From Sipunculus nudus (lineage: Eukaryota; Annelida; Sipuncula; Golfingiida; Sipunculidae): 64,000 nucleotides of DNA. Below are positions 45,260-56,426 of the stretch, piece after piece. A program made the translations under genes and the position numbers. How positions within the stretch are numbered: the first letter of the stretch is position 1; every line of letters begins with the position of its first letter. Under the pieces are notes generated by a model, which saw only the letters and a list, made by a program, of their open reading frames with translations, was not told the origin of the DNA and ran no database searches. Location: contig CM049311.1 of NCBI GenBank assembly GCA_026874595.1, positions 42,535,676-42,599,675 of the forward strand, in the 5' to 3' direction.

Positions 45260-46204
45260 TTAGTAATTATTCATACCTAATAGTCTCATCACTGCCTTCT
45301 TGTTCTCAGGTCTAGGCATCTCTTTTATGGCTGCCACTTTCTCAGGGTCAATCTCAAGACCTTTGTTTGTGATTCTATGTCCAAGGTAAGGGATTGATCT
45401 CTGCCTGAAATTAAGCTTGTCTTTATTGAGCTTCAAACTGCATGCTAGGCATCGTTCCATCAGCGCGATCATTTTCTGATCATGATCCTGTATTGCTGCC
45501 TCATCCGTGTCTCCTTGACCAACCACTAAAATATCATCTGCTACGGTCATAACACCTGGGATGCCCTTTAGTGCATTGTCTAAACACCTCTGAAATTCTT
45601 CTGGCGCCGGAGAAATTCCCATTGGCGTTCTAAGCCATCGAAACTTTCCCCATGGGGTTTCAAATGTTGTCAGCAAACTGCTCTCTGAATCCAACTCTAT
45701 CTGCCAAAACCTGTTCTGTGCATCTATTACTGAGAAAATCTTTGCGTTGTGCAATTCAGGAAGTATATCGTCAATAACCAGAAGAGGGAAATGGTTCCGC
45801 CGTAAGGCCTTGTTTAGAGGTCTTTGGTCTATACATATCCGGACCTGATTGTTTCTCTTTATGGCTACAACCATTGCAGAAATCCAGTCTGTTGGTACCT
45901 CCACCGGTTGAATGATTCCTAGACTTGTAAGCCTGTCCAGCTCCTTCTTAACTTTTGGCTTCAATGCCAATGCTATTTTGCTTGGTGGAAACTTGACTGG
46001 TTGCACATCTGCATCAATGTTTAAGTGAAGCTGACCCTCTAGTTTGCCTTCACCATTAAACACTTGTTTGTAAGTCTCTAGTAAATCCTCTAGTGTCAAT
46101 TGTTCCTTGCACTGCAGTATATTTTCAGTGTTAACTGTAATGAGTGACATAGCTTGTACTGCTGGTGCTCCCAAAAGTGGATTGCCTGACGTCTCTGTCA
46201 CCAC
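45260..46204 (-). pseudogene. Reverse transcriptase with protease C-terminus
   Basis: A 314-residue frame starting within the protease (FVVTETSGNPLLGAPA region). VFNGEGKLEGQLHLNID, IIQPVEVPTDWISAMVVAIK and VRICIDQRPLNKAL lead into FSVIDAQNRFWQIELD (first aspartate). MTVADDILVVGQGDT has the DD pair, then LACSLKLNKDKLNF and the thumb. This is the best preserved domain of the element; the frame stops at MRLLGMNNY, before RNase H. Role in an intact copy: cDNA synthesis. Confidence 0.9.
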
Positions 46205-46784
46205 AAACTCAAGGCTATGTCTGGCCTGGTTCTTAGGGTTTATGACAGTTGTTTTTATCTTGCCTAAAGTCTTGGCCTCTGTGTCATTTTACATGAGTAA
46301 AGTCACTGGTGGTCCTTCTAATCCATGCAGCTGCTCATCCTTGAAAATATTCTGATAAGTACACTTAGGCAAGATGTTGACTGTTGCACCACAGTCTAAT
46401 TGGAAACGTACCAACTGGTTTTCAATCTGAAGCTTTGCATAGTCTCTTAGGATAGTCTCCTTTAGTACGTAGAGCTAAATTGTATTCCGCATCAGAGGAA
46501 TCTGACACATCCTCGTCTCTGCTTACAGTCTGAACTCTGTCTCTGGGACGCTCAGTGCACATTTTAGCAAAATGTTTCCTCCCTGAACATTTCCGACAAA
46601 TTTTTCCAAAAGCTCGACATTGTTCCTTAGAAAAGTAATGATGCTGTCCACAAAACTTGCAGGGTCTCCGTTGCTTCTGTGCAGTGTGTCTCTCAGTTCT
46701 GTGAATATTCTTGTCAAATCTCCTTACTGGTGTATGTTTTTTCCATGTCTGTCCTGTAATTTTAATTTTCAGTGCGTGTACATC
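46205..46784 (-). pseudogene. Zinc knuckles and protease active-site region
   Basis: Minus-strand reading gives two zinc knuckles at about 46560-46665 (CKFCGQHHYFSKEQC and CRKCSGRKHFAKMC, all ligands kept). Then an Asp/Ser-rich linker and the protease active site FQLDCGATVNIL near 46400 follow. Frame breaks separate these from the gag and RT frames. Confidence 0.78.
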
Positions 46785-47378
46785 TTACTGTGTCATATCC
46801 CTGACTTGCTGTGACGTTATCTCTTGTGCTTTACACTTTTCAATGCATAACTGCAATGTAAGGTCTTTCTCTGCTAGGAGGTGCTGACAAGTGGTATTGT
46901 CTCTAATACCCACAACTACACGGTCTCTTATGAGTTCTTCTTCCAGCACTCCATATTTACAGGATTTGGCAAGTGTGCGCAAGACAGTAATATATATGTC
47001 AAGGCTCTCATGGGCCTCTTGATCCCTCTTATTGAACACATATCTTTCATAGATTACATTAGTCTCTCCAACACAAAAGTTCTCCATTCTTTCAATAATA
47101 GCATCAATATCATCTCTCTTGTCAATATCCCGAGCCTCGTCAACTTGAAATGGAAGTCCATCTATTATATCCATGGCATCTGACCCGATACACGTCAATA
47201 AAGTAGCCGCTCTGATCTGCTTTGATTGCTCTTTAAGGCCTGTTGCCACCTCATAGTTAGTCCACATCCGTTTAAAACGTTTCAAATGGGCGGCTATATC
47301 ACCTTTTGTTTCCAATCTGGGTGGTGGAGGCAGGTTACTGTACCAAGGGCGCACCGCTCCGTCCGCCATTTTATTCAA
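46785..47378 (-). pseudogene. gag of the gypsy element
   Basis: A 197-residue frame with ATG at 47378 (or Met-Ala three codons later), about 130 bases past the primer-binding site. IAAHLKRFKRMWTNYEVATG, RAATLLTCIGSDAMDI, MENFCVGETNVIYERYVFN and RTLAKSCKYGVLEEELIRDR align motif by motif with the gag at 20820-21566. It stops at 46785 before the zinc knuckles. Confidence 0.88.
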
Positions 47379-47508
47379 CAGTTCTACTGGACGGTGACAA
47401 GCGAGACGGTACTGCCGTTAATCTGACAGTTACGAGACAAAGTTTCGGCCATAAGGCACTGACCTGACTGTTGACTGTTCCTAGTACGTCTGTGACTGCA
47501 CACAGCTG

Positions 47509-47520
47509 CTTCTGACACCA
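47509..47520 (-). other. Primer-binding site, tRNA-Leu type
   Basis: TGGTGTCAGAAG on the minus strand abuts the LTR at 47521. Confidence 0.75.
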
Positions 47521-48295
47521 TGTGTCGAGGTAACCGTCGACGCAACAGGTTTCAGGTTTCTGTTGCGTCGCCGGCCCACCAAAGGGCTAACTGGGGTTAT
47601 AGCACGATACGATCTGTTACTCTTAGAAAGAAAATTAAATAAAAATATTTCCTATGGTTTTAGCAAACCAATGTTCACATAATGTTGTATTTCAAAAGGC
47701 CTGTAATAACCATTCTGGAAAGCATGAAGCACCTGTAACATCAACAACTGATAGTATTTGTCCAGAGAGAATTGAAGCATTAACAGCCCCGGTAGACATC
47801 TTGCATTTGGTGGCAGTCCTGTATGAGGCTTTAGGCCTGTGTACTATTATGTTCATATTTTAACTTCCTTGGTGCAAAATAGGGCTGAGAAGAGAACAGT
47901 AACTTCCTTGGTGCAAAATAGGGCTGAGAAGAGAACAGTCATGTTTTCTAGTGGTCAAATATACAATACACATATATGTATTGAACTTTAATCAATGGGT
48001 ATATGTTAAATCTCACAGTTGTGTATGGAGTGTTACAATCACAGTTAACTGCAGGTGCAATCTGTGGACTCCACAATGCGTCAGTCACTGAAATAAAGCA
48101 ATTGAGGAGTTCATTCTTATGGGCTAGTGTCGAGGTGGACTGAGCATGAAAATAACAGAAACCCGCGCATAGACTCATGGGTTTTTTAATACACAACACA
48201 AATATTGTATAGACAGATGTCGGTAACAATTACCGGACCGCATATATACATTGCGGTCTAAACATATTAATGAACCGCAGTTTAATATCGTCACA
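47521..48295 (-). repeat. 5' LTR, split by a 595-bp insertion
   Basis: 47521-47531 and 48127-48295 together correspond to the 172-bp partner LTR. The word GTGTCGAGGT is present on both sides of the insertion. Confidence 0.85.
47532..48126. mobile_element. Unclassified 595-bp insertion with a 10-bp duplication
   Basis: Flanked by GTGTCGAGGT at 47522-47531 and 48127-48136. No clear terminal inverted repeats. It begins with a perfect 11-bp stem hairpin (CGACGCAACAG ... CTGTTGCGTCG, about 47538-47570) and contains a 39-bp tandem duplication (about 47860-47940, AACTTCCTTGGTGCAAAATA...). A 9-11-bp duplication is typical of Mutator-like elements, but the ends do not support that. Confidence 0.7.
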
Positions 48296-48804
48296 GCGGT
48301 ATTGAGTCGGGCGGTGATCAATGGTCACTAGTGGCGTAATGTAAAGCCAAGAAATAAAGGTTAATATATGATCATGGCACTATATAACAGAAGTTAAATC
48401 TGTAAACAAATTTAACTTAGTTTTGTCAATGTTCTGTCACTGGAACTGCCTATAATAACCGCTATCTGAGGAATTTAGCGCAAGTGCCTGATTTCACTCT
48501 CGTAGCCAACATGTTGCCAGGCCACTCGTGAGAGGACCACGTGAGTGAAAGTAAATCATTCTTATTTGTTTTCAAAACATTCGGCATCCGCGCCAGTTTG
48601 AATCTTCATCACATGATTTAACAACTCTTGACAATTTGCTTTTTCATTTAAGTACAAATATGATGGGTGACAGTTAATATATCAGCACCTGAACTGACAC
48701 CAAGTAAGGGTATGTAAAATGACCTTTAGCGGGTGGTTTTAGGGCGCCTTGGACAAATGAAGCGTGACAACCCGCGGGCGTTTTTGGCCACTATTGGAAT
48801 TTTT
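48296..48804. other. Intronic sequence without recognised features
   Basis: Unique-looking sequence between the gypsy element and the next Helentron-like head. Confidence 0.3.
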
Positions 48805-49620
48805 AGCTCAGCTGTCTATAAGTCATCTGAGCTATAGTCGTGGTCCTTTGTCCGTCCCTACGGCCGTCAGTCCGTTAACTGGGCACATTTTGAAACGGTT
48901 GGACATACAGATCCAAACTTTTGCATACAGTTAGATGTCCCCCAAATCTCCAACTATACCGAAAATTGGGTCACTAGGACTTCGTTCCTTTGAGATATTA
49001 AAGAAAATCCTCCGTTTTTCATAAAAAGCCATTGTTACACTTCAAGGCTGCCGAATATCAAAACCACTGATCTGTTTTTGGTCATATTTAGTATGCTTAT
49101 TCTTCCTCACATTTTCTATTAACATACCAAATATTTGGTCAGTATTGCATATTGTTTTGAAGTTTTTGGTCCAAACATAATGCAATTTTTAAAAAATCAG
49201 GAAATATATTTAATCACTTAACATGAAAATTGCTGAAGCTATAGAGACTTTCTTTCAGGGATATAACTTTATTTAATCAAGATTCAACTGTTTACCCAAA
49301 ATAAGATCTGAATTTTGCAATTTTTTAATTTGAAATTTCAAAGAAATTGATTGAAAAGAGTAGCTTTTATTCAAGGTTTCATTCACTTGTGATTTGTAAC
49401 CCACTCCAGGCAGCTTGCCTTGGCTCAGCTGGGCAACTACTAGCAGGCTTCTCCTCTGCCCTGCGACCCCCCCCCCCCCCCCCTGGTTAGTGCATAAACT
49501 AGATGAATGTTATAATTTTCTGTATTTGATTCATTCTTATTCTAGGCTGTGCTACATTTTAGATGTTGTTTTTACCTCCATGGTTACAGTGATTGAAGTG
49601 CACATTTAATTTTGTCAACA
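48805..49620 (+). mobile_element. Helentron-like head and body, GATGTGGCACG-related
   Basis: AGCTCAGCTGTCTATAAGTC at 48805 with CATCTGAGCTATAGTCGTGG, then a body similar to 23404-24300 (CCATTGTTACACTTCAAGGC, ATATCAAAACCACTGATCTG). Poly-C at about 49467-49483. The tail may be the one at 54751, with other repeats inserted between. Confidence 0.65.
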
Positions 49621-50220
49621 AAGTGGTGTATTGCTATGAAAGTGTAAGATAAGGAATTCCTTACTTCAGAAAAGTAAAAATTTCACCAGGTGTGAAATTG
49701 ACTATTAATTCCAATAATAAATTATAGCTGAGATAGTAATTAGCACAATGATATTGTTTGTCTCTCATTCAACAAACAGTGTGTATACTTTTTATAAGTA
49801 TATGATGTTTTTATTTTTATCAGATTTACTGAATCTTTTGCAGAAGATAGGTGGCGCCACGTGTTGTCCTTTTCTTGTTTTTTGCGCCTTTGAATACCCC
49901 ATCATTGCCACTTGACAGTATTAACTGTGAGCATTATAAGTCAAACAGTAATGGACAGATTTCTTTGCATATACATAGATTTGGATTATGGGATGAGATA
50001 TATTTAAATTTGGGTCCTGACCTTGCATATGAGAGTGGACTTGACTTTAAATATTGCCATATATGGTAAAAATCACCAACAATCATGAAAATCTCCAGTG
50101 AACCTGGGGGATTGCTTCAGCTAGTGGTCTGCACATGGTGTTGCATCATGTTTTGCCCAAACATCAGCAGTTCTGGGCCATGGTCAGATTCTATAAATAG
50201 ATATGATTGTCAGTGTAAAA

Positions 50221-52079
50221 ATGACATTTAATAACACTAAATTATATTTATACTAAACACATCTGTTATTACTAATGCTTCATCAACTGATAAAAACATC
50301 TATCCACAATAATATGTATATTTTATTAAAAAAAATATTTAAATATATGAAGTTATTATTTAATTGTAAACTGTCATTTTTAAATGCAGATCCCAACATA
50401 AAACACAATCTGTTCAATCACTCCCAATACTTAAAAATCATACCCAAATCAAACACTTTGTTAACCCAATCAGCAAAAAATTTTGTACAATATAACATAT
50501 CATTATGCAAAATATGATAGATCTCAATAACACCCATTAAATAATATTGAATCATACTTGTTATTTAATAATTCCTTCATTGTGAAAGATCTTATAATGT
50601 ATATATATCAACCATACATGTTCTATGTATCCATACTTATAAAAACATTGTCTATTTTAATGTACGTAAACATATAATTTATAAATATCCTATGAAATCT
50701 TATTAAATCACTTATGCAGCTTATGAAAGCATTAATGTACCTAATTTCCATCCAAAAAACTCATCAAAACCCACACTATCAATAGATCAATAAAAAATCT
50801 CTATTGCAAAACACAACCATTTGTTTACACTGCATCAACCATCAAACTTAATCAGTAACTAACCTGCAAACACCTGCTTATAACATACATCTACTCAAAC
50901 AATAAGTACCACTGCATAAAAAAAAATTATATTACTATATATCATATGCTGCTCAATATAATATTTATTAACTTAGAAATTTATCAGTAAAAAGATAATC
51001 ATATAACACTCTAACTCACACCTTATCAAACTGTCTCTCTCTTCATTAAACAACACATTTAAACTAACAAACTTACATACCATAAATTAAACTTACCATA
51101 ACATGTTACCAACAAAACCTATTAAATCTAAGACAAAAACACCCTAACTTCTTTCCTTCAACACATTAATCAAAAACTATCATTTACCACATATCACCAC
51201 TACCTATTATGAACACCACTAACCTTTACCCTTCACATTTACCTTAATACACCCCTGCAACTAACTACACATTATCACCACTTTAAATATCCTTCATTTT
51301 ACCTTATCCATTCAAAAATTATAGGTGAACAAAATATGTACAAAATAAATTCCTATAATCCATTAACACACATATATAACAACATTCTTCACATCTTAAC
51401 CTTACAATTCAATTATTACTTTATCTAACATTACCTTCAAACCCTATACACTATCATACACTAATTATAATAACAAATCAACCTTCCTTGATTCATCCAA
51501 CTTTTCCCCTTAGTTGTCTACACATCTCAGGTCAAACCCTCTCATACAACAGCACATCTTTCTCTCTCAAAATTATAAACTCTCCATCATATATACACCC
51601 CTCAACAAAGAAACTGATCAGACAAATTTATCATCCACTCATCAGCATTTGCCAATCAACATTTCCTATACATAGCCATGTAGCAGCCTTCACATCCACC
51701 CCTCTAATTACCCAACCCACTTCACACTCCTCAACCAGCAACTCCATCACCCCCCTCCTCGTTAAAGATAATTATCAACCCCCTGTTACACACTTGCACT
51801 AACCATTATCATATCTCTCCATCTCTCTGAAATCCTGTCTATCCATCTCTTTCTCTTTCTTTCTGATTTACTCCATATTATTCTCAAACAAGTTACTCCA
51901 AACATACATATACAACTCAATACATCATTAAATATATACTTCTATTTATACATAACCTTTTACATAACAATTGCCTTCACTTTAAATATTCCTATATTTT
52001 GTACAAATGTTTCTCACATTCATTGCTAAAATACAAATACATCACATTATATCAACAAAATACCACAAAACCTCATTTG
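50221..52079. other. G-depleted, strand-asymmetric block
   Basis: The plus strand has very few guanines but abundant cytosines. In 51001-51300 I count 5 G against 89 C. The bias builds up from about 50221 and ends abruptly at about 52079, where ordinary composition returns (CTGGCGATACTATGGCACCA). Open frames here (for example 51488-51802) follow from composition and look noncoding. Confidence 0.85.
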
Positions 52080-54697
52080 TCTGGCGATACTATGGCACCA
52101 GCGGTGCCAAGAAATGTCTAGTTATCCTTGGATGTTGACAATTCAGATTGTTCAAATGGTTTTGGTTAAGTAATTTTTGGCTGAGTTATGGGAAGCTGAA
52201 CTTAGCCGTTTTGCTGTATTTTCCTATATGAGTTTTAAACCTGCAAAACGTTTTTCGACTGACGCCACTGAGGCCAGTTTGTTTAATATTTTACAAGAAT
52301 AATCCCCTGAATAATTCTTATAATAATTGTCTTTTATGGTTCCAAAGAATGAATTTTGGCTGAATTATAAAGATTTAATTGAGTCATTTTACTATATATG
52401 TTAGCTGTGTGAAGCAGATACATCTAGCCTGGCACCAGTTTATCAGCATCCATTACATCATGCCTCTGAACATTTAGATTTAAAGTTATCAATGGTATAT
52501 ATTGACAAGAATGTTTTTTAAAAGCTTTTAAAAAGTGTAGATTTATGATTTTAGATATCATCTGTACATTAACTCATAATTTATCAGGAATAGCAGGAGC
52601 TACCATCCCCAGATTTGATGCAATTAACTGTCACATATCAAATGTTGTGGGATTCAGCTTATTTTTTTGCTATCTGCATTAACTTAGATTTTATAGGGAA
52701 AAGCTGAAAAACCTTTAAAAGTCTTCTTCTTGTAAATGGTTCAGCCAACTGGTTCAATATTTTACAGAAAATGATCCTAGAGGTGAGCCCTCTGAAGTTT
52801 GTTCAAATGGTTTGTGTTTGATAAATTTTAGCAGAGTTACAAAAATTTGAACTTAGTCATTTGGCCAAGTAAGCATACCAGTTGACATAGTAATCTCAGA
52901 AATGACAGAAGCTAGCATTACCAAGTATTGTGCAAATGTTGGTCACATGACTCATATTTGAAGTTGCAGATTTCGTGGTGCCACCTACATTGACCTGTTT
53001 TTTATGGGCAAAAACCTCATAATTTTAGCCTCTTTCAGCTTAAAATGCTTTTGATGAAACTGTCAAGTTTAATCGTTCAATTTTTCAAAAGAATTATCCC
53101 AGGACATTGTTCTTTCAATCATATAAGAATAGATTGTGTTTGTTGATTTTTGGTTGAGTTGCGAAAAGCTTAAGTTGGTCTTATGGCCATTATTGTGTCT
53201 ATTTCAAACTGAGGACTTCAATAGTGTTCTTCTACAAAATTATTGTTTCAATTATAACTTCTGTAACATTACACATATATTATTCTTAGGTTACTTGTTC
53301 AAGTTTACTTGAATGATTTTTGGTAGAATTATTGGACCTTTAGCAATGAAAGGACTGCATCTTTTATTATTATAGATATTTTTTTTTATAAAAAGTTTAT
53401 GAATATGCCAGCTTGAAAAAAAAGCATTTTAGCCAAAGTCTTTCAGTATGTATAAACAGATTTAACAACAGGCCATGATTGTGTCTGTATCTTTAAATAG
53501 GTTTAGAAACTGCCAACTGATTCAGATTTGGCAACAGATCAAGAGTTCATTCAGTGCAGCCAGATACAGGTCTAGAGTTCAATCAGTGCAGCCAAGCACA
53601 AGGCATGTGATCACCTTATGGGCACCATGTGAACACCTCATGGGTAGTATGTGAGCATCTCATGAGTATCATGTGATCACCTCCTGCGTGTCATGCCCCT
53701 CAGGGCTGCATGTGGAGCCAATCTGTGAGCTTATGCAATGGTGTGGCTACTATTTCAGATTTGGCAACAGGCCAAAGGTCAGTCTTGATCTATTTATAGC
53801 TTTGGCAGACTGCCAACTGAATCAGATTAGGCAATAGGTCAAGAGTTCACTCAGTGCAGCTAGGTATAGGTCAGAAGTTTACTCAGTGGAGTAGCTGCAT
53901 TCTATTTATAGCTTTGGTGGACTGCCCACTGCATCAGATTTGGCACCAAAGTATAGCCTGGATCTATTTAGAGCTTTGGCAGACTGCCAACTGTGTCAGA
54001 TTATGCAACAGGTCAAGAGTTCACTCAGTGCAGCCAGGTACAGGTCAAAAGTTTACTCAGTCTAGTCAGGTGCAGGTCAAGAGTTCACTCAGTGCAGTAG
54101 CCTTAGCCAGCAATTTGTCACAGTTCACTCGGGGCAAATGCCTTTCTCACCTAAGCCTGGTCAGTCCCGTGCATCAGACTCAAGGTAAATTTAAGTATTG
54201 GCCTGATATTTTGACCTATGTGTCTTTGATGGCTTTCTCGTTCATAAGACAGGTGTCGCCATCTACAATGACTTTTGCACAGTGTATGTGCCTGCATATT
54301 TCTAGGAGGTATTTGATATATCATCCTGAAATTTGGCATATTGATACATATCAAATAGCTTTGTCATATACAAAACTGGTGGGGCACCTACAATAATTTT
54401 TGCACAATGTGTGTCCCTGTTATTTCTCAGCAGGTGTTTGATATATCACTCTGAAATTGGGCATATGTAACTTTGTTGTATACAAGACTGGTGGTGCCGG
54501 CTACAATCATTTTTGTGTTGTGTGCACCTATGCCAGAATTTCAGCAGTGATGTTTGTGTAATTGTTTCTTGTTCAAAATGTTTAGTACTTGCATTGTTCA
54601 TATATATGAAAAATAATGGTTCTGCATTGAAGCATTATATACTTTGTGTATGTCCCAATGCACAGGTTCGCATTAGGCCTGTAGGCCTTGTTTAGAT
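52080..54697 (+). repeat. Repeat family D, copy 2, with minisatellite part
   Basis: 52570-53110 matches 29820-30312. 53520-54110 has repeated CAAGAGTTCACTCAGTGCAG words. 54190-54697 matches 39780-40331 and ends AGGCCTGTAGGCCTTGTT. This end sits inside the TAGATTT...ACC text of another tail, so it is an insertion within a T run. Confidence 0.65.
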
Positions 54698-54751
54698 TTA
54701 TACCTTCTTGGTCAACTTAAGCTGAGCACAGTGACCCATGGGTCCCTTGTT
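54698..54751 (+). mobile_element. Helentron-like tail
   Basis: TAGATTTATACCTTCTTGG..., then GCTGAGCACAGTGACCCATG and GGTCCCTTGTT. Same tail as 28215-28267 and 10650-10709. Probable head: 48805. Confidence 0.75.
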
Positions 54752-55565
54752 ATTTTAACAGATGCAAATGAGTTTGTTAAATGATGCGAATGTGTAAATT
54801 TTCTAATGTAATGATGCACAGAATATATAATAAGACAGTCAGTAAAAGGATCAGTATATACTTTAATGTTCCTATATCCAAATTAATTAAAAATAAACAT
54901 TTTATATAAACTGATGTTACATTTGATACAATTTGAATATTTTGTACAAAAAAAATTACTCTGCAAAAATAAAGCTAAAATATAAAAAAAATATTTCTTT
55001 ATTTTATTAATCATTTCATTAATTAATTCAATTATGCAAATCATTTCATTTAATACGCAAGATACAAAAATGTCCACAAAAAATGTTGATACAAAAATCG
55101 ATTCTGCAGAAAAAATATCCTAGGATCAATTTAGGATGTTTGGCAGCTATGATTATTCAATTGTTCTGGGCTTTCTCTTGTCTATTATTGCATTTATACA
55201 TATTTAAATATGCAAATTAGTTTATAAAATTATGCAAATTTGTAACTAATCTTTAAAAAATGATGAACAGTACACAAAAAAAGGCGAAGGTAGTAAAAGG
55301 ATAAGATTTCTTTGTGAGGCTGTTCATATAAAAAATGCATATTTTAACAATAAACTTAAGAATTTGCCTAATTTGCATACTTTATCTGCAGTTTACTGCT
55401 TAACAAATCTCCTGTCTATTATATATGGAAATGTATTGCTACAGTCATGTACAAACGTTTTTACGGATTCATTGACCTTATATGGAGCCCAGGTACATTG
55501 ATGCACAGATCTTTACCTTGTATAAAGACCTTATTATATTATGCATATTTTTTTTTTTATTTCAG
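54752..55565. other. AT-rich intron sequence up to the acceptor
   Basis: Intronic, AT-rich. Ends in a long pyrimidine run and TTTCAG at 55565, the acceptor of the terminal MEI4-like exon. Confidence 0.5.
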
Positions 55566-55934
55566 GTCAGAGATCAGTTTAACCGATGTCACATACTTAT
55601 TAGTCTTGGTGAAACAACAAGTGTGTTGTCCGACCTAATCCAGCAGCTCTGTCTGTGTATTAGAAGTTGTGCCGAGATGCTGAGGCAGAGCCACGATGAA
55701 AACCTTTCGATCCAGCCCCATTTAGTAGAAAATATATGCTATATATTTTTCTGTTTAGAAAAAGTAATCAGTAATTATTTTAATAAAGGGAATCATAAAT
55801 ACACAGGAAAATATGTGTCAATAATTGAAGGTCTAGAGGAGAGTTTGTTGTTTCTGGCTCACAACTTCCCTCTGTTCGCGCATTATGTGTGGCAGATATG
55901 TTTACTGATCGAAGTTCATACCTCAAGCACATAA
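55566..55934 (+). CDS. MEI4: MEI4-like protein, terminal exon
   Basis: Acceptor TATTTCAG|GTCAG at 55565/55566 in phase 0, matching the phase-0 donor at 41228. Encodes 122 residues and a TAA at 55932-55934. Motifs: DQFNRCHILISLGETTS, a helix-rich middle, ENICYIFFCLEKVISN, a short basic insert, then FPLFAHYVWQICLL near the end. The ENI.Y.F..LE and FPLF..Y.W....L patterns, in this order and close to the C-terminus, are what I recall for vertebrate MEI4. No domain other than this helical region is visible. A downstream polyadenylation signal is not obvious. The coding sequence shows no frame breaks, in contrast to every transposon around it. Confidence 0.72.
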   Translation, partial: VRDQFNRCHILISLGETTSVLSDLIQQLCLCIRSCAEMLRQSHDENLSIQPHLVENICYIFFCLEKVISNYFNKGNHKYTGKYVSIIEGLEESLLFLAHNFPLFAHYVWQICLLIEVHTSST

Positions 55935-56289
55935 ACCAAGTTCCATGAAAACTTGAATTATTAAAAAAAACTGAACCTTATTGTGAGCATACAAGTTTTG
56001 TTTTTGTTATGTTTATAAACAAGGGACCTATGACTCAGGGGCGTATCCAGGGAAGTGCCGTACGGGGCTATGCCCCCCACCCCACCCCTTCCATCAGACT
56101 TTGCATGTTATATTGAGGGAAATCATTCCAGACAGTATTACCAACTAAGAAAATTAAAACATTAAAGTAGATATAAGAATATCGATCTTTACTCATGTTT
56201 ACTTGAAGTTCCATTACCGTACACTTTCATATGCAGGTTACACACTTTTCCTCTTGTCCTGAGTCTTAAATGGTGTACAAAATGGTAGG

Positions 56290-56357
<68 letters not shown>

Positions 56358-56426
56358 CACTCCTTGGCCAGCTGTATACCGTACTTGACGTTATAAGCCC
56401 ACCCCCCCCCCCCCCAATGGATTTTT
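55935..56426. other. MEI4-like 3' flank, repeat fragments
   Basis: Contains a CAGGGGCGTATCCAGG fragment at about 56037, a (TA)n microsatellite (56293-56350) and poly-C (56402-56415). Confidence 0.6.
56293..56350. repeat. (AT)n microsatellite
   Basis: About 28 AT repeats. Confidence 0.95.

Larger units (their letters stand above)
42811..48295 (-). mobile_element. Ty3/Gypsy-like LTR element in the MEI4-like intron
   Basis: Minus-strand element, antisense to the MEI4-like gene. LTRs at 42811-42982 and 47521-48295; the latter is split by a 595-bp insertion. tRNA-Leu-type primer site at 47509-47520. Gag, zinc knuckles, protease, RT, RNase H and integrase in order. It is a sibling of the element at 11002-22246. 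Candidate flanking pentamers are GCAGC and GCGGT, similar but not identical. Frame breaks occur between most domains, so it is inactive. Confidence 0.9.

Noticed and set aside
51488-51802. 104-residue open frame rich in Ser, Thr, Pro, His
   Set aside because: Explained by the G-depleted composition, which removes TAG and TGA stops on this strand.
50221-52079. Nuclear mitochondrial insertion as the cause of strand asymmetry
   Set aside because: No mitochondrial gene-like reading frame or tRNA recognised, and the skew is far more extreme than usual for mitochondrial DNA.
53854-54396. 180-residue open frame, the longest outside retroelements and the MEI4-like exons
   Set aside because: Lies in family D minisatellite sequence. 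No protein-like motif, and homologous stretches (39780-40331) do not keep the frame.
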